Below the pieces are notes generated by a model that saw only the letters and a program-made list of their open reading frames with translations, had not been told where the DNA came from and made no database searches. The position numbers and the translations under genes were made by a program. A DNA stretch of 47,226 bases from Mycolicibacterium palauense. GTDB lineage: Bacteria; Actinomycetota; Actinomycetes; Mycobacteriales; Mycobacteriaceae. Shown in pieces: positions 43,674-47,226 of this stretch (positions are counted from its first letter, which is position 1; each line of letters begins with the position of its first letter). Where the stretch lies: positions 1-47,226 of the forward strand of contig NZ_NVQF01000042.1 in NCBI RefSeq assembly GCF_002592005.1, in the 5' to 3' direction.

Positions 43674-44726
43674 ATGAGCAAGCCGACCGGGGGAACCGGA
43701 ACCGATCCCGCTGCGGGGATGTGGGCATGCCCCGACGACGTCGCCGCCTGGCTGGCCGGGCACGCGCCCGAGGTCAACCCTCCCCTCACGGTCTCCCGGG
43801 TCGGGATCGGCCAGTCGAACATCACCACGCTCGTCGTCGACGAGGCCGGGCACGAGTGGGTGATGCGCGAACCCCCGCCCGGCTCGGCCAACGGCAACGC
43901 CCATGACGTGGAGCGTGAGGCCCACATCCTGACGGCACTGGCGACCACCGACGTTCCCGTGCCCCGTGTCGTCGGTACCGGCAAGAGTCCCGCCGGATCG
44001 CCGTTCCTGATGATGGAACGCGTTCAGGGGACCCCGCTGGAAACCGAGGACGAGGCCCGCACCCTGAGCCCGGCACAGCGCAGGGAACTCGGCATCTCCG
44101 TGGCCGAAACTCTCGGCCGACTGCATCGGCTCGACGTTTCCACACTCGGCATCACCGCCTCGAACACACCGTATGTGGTGCGGCAGCTGCGGCGGGTCAG
44201 CGCGGCCTGGGAACGGGTCGGCGCCGAGAGCAGACACGACCGCGCCTGGCGTGCCGTTTACGCCGGGTTGTCGGATCGGATGCCCGAACCCGCGCCGCCG
44301 GTGATCATGCACGGTGACTATCGACTGTCCAATCTCCTGGTATCGGAGGGACGCATCACGGCGGTGCTCGACTGGGAACTGTGCACCATCGGCGACCCGT
44401 TCGCCGATCTCGCATGGCTACTGGACGATTGGCGTCCTGCCGACGAACCCGCGATCGTGATGCCCAGCCCCACGCGGGCCGGCGAGTTTCCCGACCGCGA
44501 TGAGATGGTCGCCGTCTACCAACAGATCACCGGGTTCGGGACGGCCGATCTCGACTACTATCGGGCGTTCTCGCAATGGCGCGCGGCCAGCCTGCTGGAG
44601 GGCGTACGCGCCCGCCGAATCGCCGGAGCGATGGGCACGCATGCGTCCATCGAGCCCGAGCACCTCGAGCACTCGATCGGCGTGCTACTGGCGTCGGCGG
44701 CGACGCATCTCGCACGTACCGGGTGA
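43674..44726 (+). CDS. Phosphotransferase family protein (FadE36-like)
   Basis: The product has 350 residues from the ATG at 43674, with GAAGGAG 6 bases upstream. The kinase-like fold has GIGQSNITTLVV, WVMREPPPG, the Brenner motif MHGDYRLSNLLV and DWELCTIGDPFADLAWL. It is a paralog of the protein at 36127 but clearly divergent. The gene is convergent with the TetR gene, 6 bases apart, and an acyl-CoA dehydrogenase gene follows 2.4 kb away, as often seen for this family. Confidence 0.87.
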   Translation: MSKPTGGTGTDPAAGMWACPDDVAAWLAGHAPEVNPPLTVSRVGIGQSNITTLVVDEAGHEWVMREPPPGSANGNAHDVEREAHILTALATTDVPVPRVVGTGKSPAGSPFLMMERVQGTPLETEDEARTLSPAQRRELGISVAETLGRLHRLDVSTLGITASNTPYVVRQLRRVSAAWERVGAESRHDRAWRAVYAGLSDRMPEPAPPVIMHGDYRLSNLLVSEGRITAVLDWELCTIGDPFADLAWLLDDWRPADEPAIVMPSPTRAGEFPDRDEMVAVYQQITGFGTADLDYYRAFSQWRAASLLEGVRARRIAGAMGTHASIEPEHLEHSIGVLLASAATHLARTG

Positions 44727-44732
44727 GTGCCG

Positions 44733-45395
44733 TCACTCCTCGGGCACCTCGGCAAGACCGTGCCGAATCACGGATTGCGCGTTGCGCACGACCGATTCCA
44801 CCGAGCCTCGGCGTGGGTTCCACCATTCCACGGCCCAGTTCAGCGCTCCCAGAACCAGCATTTGGGCGATGTAGAGATCAAGCTCCGGCCGCAACACCCC
44901 GTCCCGGGCGACATCGTTGATCAGCCTGCGCCAGATTTCGCCGTAGCGCTCCTCTTCGAGAACCTGTCGCTTCCGGATGCCTTCCGGCACCTGGCCGGCA
45001 TTCCGGATGGCTGCGGTGGTGTAGTGGGATATCTCCAGTTCGTGCCGCAGGTGCGCCTCCGCGGCGACGAGCAACCTGTCCAGGGCCGCCGTCCCGTCCG
45101 GAACCTGATCGAGCACCTTCGCCACATGCGCCCGCATGTCGGCGATTCCGGCCCACATCACCTCTTCGATCAGTTCGTCGCGCGAGGGGAAGTAGTAGTA
45201 GATCGCGGGGGCCTGAAGGTCGGCCTCGGCCGCCACATCCGTGAGGCGCAGACCGGCATAACCACGTTCGGACAAGACGCGAGCCGCGGCATCCAGGATC
45301 CGCGAACGTGTCAACGCCGACTTAGATTCCGACTCCGACCCACCCGAAACAGCTTCCTCGGCCGCGGCCGGGAGCCGGGTACCTTGTCTGGCCAT
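44733..45395 (-). CDS. TetR-family transcriptional regulator
   Basis: The product has 220 residues from the ATG at 45395. The helix-turn-helix RSRILDAAARVLSERGYAGL ... AIYYYFPSRDEL is clear and is followed by a TetR C-terminal domain. I chose this ATG because TATTAT lies exactly 6 bases upstream on the coding strand, which fits a leaderless message; starts at 45428 or 45434 are possible. It is divergent from the PPOX gene. Confidence 0.82.
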   Translation of the reverse strand: MARQGTRLPAAAEEAVSGGSESESKSALTRSRILDAAARVLSERGYAGLRLTDVAAEADLQAPAIYYYFPSRDELIEEVMWAGIADMRAHVAKVLDQVPDGTAALDRLLVAAEAHLRHELEISHYTTAAIRNAGQVPEGIRKRQVLEEERYGEIWRRLINDVARDGVLRPELDLYIAQMLVLGALNWAVEWWNPRRGSVESVVRNAQSVIRHGLAEVPEE

Positions 45396-45401
45396 CCACA
45401 G

Positions 45402-45407
45402 ATAATA
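45402..45407 (-). promoter_or_regulatory. -10 element for a leaderless TetR gene
   Basis: TATTAT on the minus strand, 6 bases before the ATG at 45395. The spacing fits transcription starting at the first base of the start codon. Confidence 0.4.
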
Positions 45408-45564
45408 CGGCGTACGCGACGAACTCATCGACACGCCGACCCACGGGGATCGACCATTCGACCGGCGCGAGTGGTCACTCCGATTCCTCAGCGAAGACGC
45501 CCTGGCCGGTGCCCGCGTTCCTCAACCGAGGTGAGGCCGGCTCGCCGATGAACTTAATCTGGAA

Positions 45565-45570
45565 TAGAAT
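45565..45570 (+). promoter_or_regulatory. -10 element for a leaderless PPOX gene
   Basis: TAGAAT, 6 bases before the GTG at 45577. No ribosome binding site lies between. It overlaps the A/T-rich motif 45555-45570 shared with the 43.6-kb gap. Confidence 0.5.
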
Positions 45571-45576
45571 GTTGCG

Positions 45577-46035
45577 GTGAAGAGCCAGCGCAGGCGTCGC
45601 TCCATCTCGATGACGACGGAGGAGCTCAACGATTTTCTGGCGCACCAGCGCACGTGCCGGGTAGGCACGGTCACCCGGTCCGGGCAACCGCACGTGACAC
45701 CCCTGTGGTTCGCCTGGGACGGCACCTCGCTGTGGCTGTATTCCATCGTGAGCAGCCAGCGCTGGACCGATCTGTCCCACAACCCGCTGATATCGGTCTC
45801 CGTCGACGCCGGCGAAGACTACGGCGAACTACGCGGTGCGGAGATACTGGGCACCGCGGCGGTCGTCGGTGAGGTTCCGCGCGTCGGCCAACCCCACGAG
45901 GCCCTGGTCGAGCCGGAGCGGCTGTTTGCCGAGAAGTACTTCGATGGCGCCGGATTCGTCAGCGACGGGCGACACGGCTGGCTCCGGGTGTCGCCGACCA
46001 AGATCAGCAGTTGGGATTTCCGCAAGCTCGGGTGA
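45577..46035 (+). CDS. Pyridoxamine 5'-phosphate oxidase-like (PPOX) flavin/F420 protein
   Basis: The product has 152 residues from a GTG; a downstream ATG (residue 12) is a possible alternative. The split-barrel pattern RVGTVTRSGQPHVTPLWFAWDGTSLWLYS is typical of PPOX-class proteins binding FMN or F420 in actinobacteria. Such small members often reduce or bind cofactors and metabolites. It converges on the cytochrome oxidase subunit IV gene. Confidence 0.82.
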   Translation: MKSQRRRRSISMTTEELNDFLAHQRTCRVGTVTRSGQPHVTPLWFAWDGTSLWLYSIVSSQRWTDLSHNPLISVSVDAGEDYGELRGAEILGTAAVVGEVPRVGQPHEALVEPERLFAEKYFDGAGFVSDGRHGWLRVSPTKISSWDFRKLG

Positions 46036-46077
46036 GCGGCGGAGCGGCACGCGGATCACGCCCAGAGATCACGCGGT

Positions 46078-46350
46078 TCACGCGAAGAGATACAGTCCGA
46101 TCAACACCGCGGCCACAGCGACATTCCAGGCGGCGAAGACCGCCGTGAGAGCCAACGGCGCGTGGCGTAGTTCCATGAAGTACCTGCCCACGAAGTGCAC
46201 CTTGGCGAACGCGATGACGATGATGCTGATCGCCGCGTAGTGGTCCGGCAGTTCGTGTCCGACACCCAGGGTCCAAGAGGCCAGCGTGGCGACCACGAGT
46301 GCCAGCCACACCAACGAAATACGATCGCGCAGAAGTGATACCAGCATCAT
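46078..46350 (-). CDS. Prokaryotic cytochrome c oxidase subunit IV family protein
   Basis: The product has 90 residues with three membrane helices; AFAKVHFVGRYFMELRHAP is the hallmark of COX4_pro proteins. The ATG overlaps the subunit III stop (ATGA). No subunit I or II is nearby, so this is an accessory pair rather than a full oxidase operon. Confidence 0.82.
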   Translation of the reverse strand: MMLVSLLRDRISLVWLALVVATLASWTLGVGHELPDHYAAISIIVIAFAKVHFVGRYFMELRHAPLALTAVFAAWNVAVAAVLIGLYLFA

Positions 46351-46955
46351 TTCACCAGGTAGAGAAGTGGGAAGATCACGATCCAGAGGAGATCGACCAT
46401 GTGCCAGAAGCTCGCGGCCCCCTCCATGTAGCCCTCTTCGCGGCCCGTGAGGGCCGGCCGTCGAGTCAGCTTGACGATCAGCCCGAGCAGGGCCATACCG
46501 ATCACGACATGGAGAAGGTGGAGGCCGGTCATCACGTAGAAGTACATGAAGAACTGGTTGGTGCCCGGCACGATGTCGTGCGAGATCTTCTGGCCGTACT
46601 CGATGGCCTTATTGGCCACGAAGACGACACCGCATGCCATGGCCGCATAGACGAGTCGACGTGCCAGCACGTGTGCCCCCCTGCGCACTGCGCGAACCGC
46701 AGTCACCACGAGCAGCGAGCTGGTCAGCAGGACGAAGGTGTTGATCACACCGAACGTCTGGTTGAGCCTGAGCTGGGACTCGTTGAACAGGCCCGGGTCT
46801 TCTCCGCGGTAGTAGAGATAGACCCCGAACAGGATCGCGAACACGGTCATGTCACCGAAGATGAAGACCCACACGCCTTCTTCACCGGGAATGCGGCGTT
46901 CCGGCGGTGTCGCCGCCCTCGCGGATACCGGGCTACCCGCCCCCGCGGTACTCAT
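46347..46955 (-). CDS. Cytochrome c oxidase subunit III / NorE-like protein
   Basis: The product has 202 residues from the ATG at 46955. Five membrane helices are visible. PGEEGVWVFIFGDMTVFAILF at the N terminus and GLHLLHVVIGM in the middle match the NorE-like branch of subunit III. NorE proteins accompany nitric-oxide reductases in other bacteria; none is in view here. It is divergent from an acyl-CoA dehydrogenase gene. GGAAGG abuts the ATG with no spacer, so the start is a little uncertain. Confidence 0.82.
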   Translation of the reverse strand: MSTAGAGSPVSARAATPPERRIPGEEGVWVFIFGDMTVFAILFGVYLYYRGEDPGLFNESQLRLNQTFGVINTFVLLTSSLLVVTAVRAVRRGAHVLARRLVYAAMACGVVFVANKAIEYGQKISHDIVPGTNQFFMYFYVMTGLHLLHVVIGMALLGLIVKLTRRPALTGREEGYMEGAASFWHMVDLLWIVIFPLLYLVK

Positions 46956-47114
46956 CCTTCCGCTGTGCGGGTCGCGCGGCCGCCACCGGCGCCGCCTTCG
47001 CAGTTTCCTGTCCCGCCCATGGACCGTTGCACGATTCCGCAGCCCTTCGTCGTTGAGGTGAGCCGTCCGCAGGTAAATTTAACATGAAATAAAAATCTGG
47101 GTAGGGTGCGGGGT
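46956..47114. promoter_or_regulatory. Divergent promoter region
   Basis: An A/T-rich stretch (47074-47097) partly matches the one at 43459-43480 (about 16 of 22 positions). TAGGGT at 47102-47107 lies 7 bases before the ATG at 47115, a leaderless arrangement. No gene in this gap. Confidence 0.45.
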
Positions 47115-47226
47115 ATGTCGTGTGAGCTCAGCGAGGAAGAGACCCTGCTGGTCGAGACCGTGCGCTTGTTTGTCGATCGGGAGGTCCGCCCGAGTGTGCG
47201 TGAGCTCGAGCATGCCAACCAGTACC
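47115..47226 (+). CDS. Acyl-CoA dehydrogenase (3' partial)
   Basis: Only 37 codons are in the window. They encode LSEEETLLVETVRLFVDREVRP, the first helix of acyl-CoA dehydrogenases. The gene runs off the right edge. No ribosome binding site is present and the start fits a leaderless message. It is probably related in function to the phosphotransferase genes nearby. Confidence 0.7.
   Translation, partial: MSCELSEEETLLVETVRLFVDREVRPSVRELEHANQY

Noticed and set aside
42622..43728. Second long minus-strand frame over the six-helix membrane protein gene
   Set aside because: No continuous hydrophobic pattern in this frame, whereas the frame used at 42645-43391 has six clear helices and a ribosome binding site.

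Overview
The window looks like chromosomal DNA of a fast-growing environmental mycobacterium (Mycolicibacterium type). The evidence is the high G+C content, a glycine-rich PGRS-type protein, a complete yrbE-mce operon, an LCM-family SAM methyltransferase, a fused HadA/HadB-type dehydratase, FadE36-like phosphotransferases, and many GTG/TTG starts with 4-base ATGA/GTGA gene overlaps. No rRNA, tRNA, CRISPR array, transposase or integrase was seen.

Layout. (1) 1-3290: the 3' part of a PGRS protein fused to two copies of a carboxymuconolactone-decarboxylase-like domain, a TetR regulator, and a divergent XRE/MmyB-type regulator. (2) 3301-12705, minus strand: a complete mce operon (yrbEA, yrbEB, mceA-F), a predicted lipid importer. 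(3) 13178-16400, minus strand: thiamine-dependent E1 alpha and beta subunits, a free-standing 77-residue lipoyl protein and a lipoyl synthase, with no E2 acyltransferase or E3. (4) 16521-31711, minus strand: a catabolic island with a Rieske oxygenase and its ferredoxin, a methyltransferase, two amidohydrolases, an acyl-CoA dehydrogenase, two acyl-CoA synthetases, an aldehyde dehydrogenase, a limonene-epoxide-hydrolase-fold enzyme, a DUF35 protein, an SCP-x-type thiolase and an Ltp2-type thiolase-like aldolase. (5) 31904-34613: a regulatory node with a full IclR protein, an HTH-only IclR protein, and a divergent TetR-SDR pair around two matching operators. (6) 34891-47226: mixed genes, including an isochorismatase-fold protein without its catalytic triad, two phosphotransferases, a dehydratase, phospholipase D, an aldo/keto reductase, small membrane proteins, TetR and PPOX genes, an orphan cytochrome oxidase III/IV pair, and the start of an acyl-CoA dehydrogenase.

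Working model (inference): parts 2-5 form one locus for uptake (Mce), CoA activation (FadD), oxidation (Rieske, ACAD, ALDH, SDR), epoxide hydration (LEH fold) and retro-aldol or thiolytic shortening (DUF35/Ltp2-like, thiolase) of a hydrophobic, possibly terpenoid or steroid-like compound. Two features support treating it as one unit. A 7-base box, ATCTGAA, recurs in seven intergenic gaps of this locus, always in the same orientation relative to the next gene. The E1/lipoyl/LipA module also sits inside the locus, directly upstream of mce. The substrate cannot be read from the sequence.
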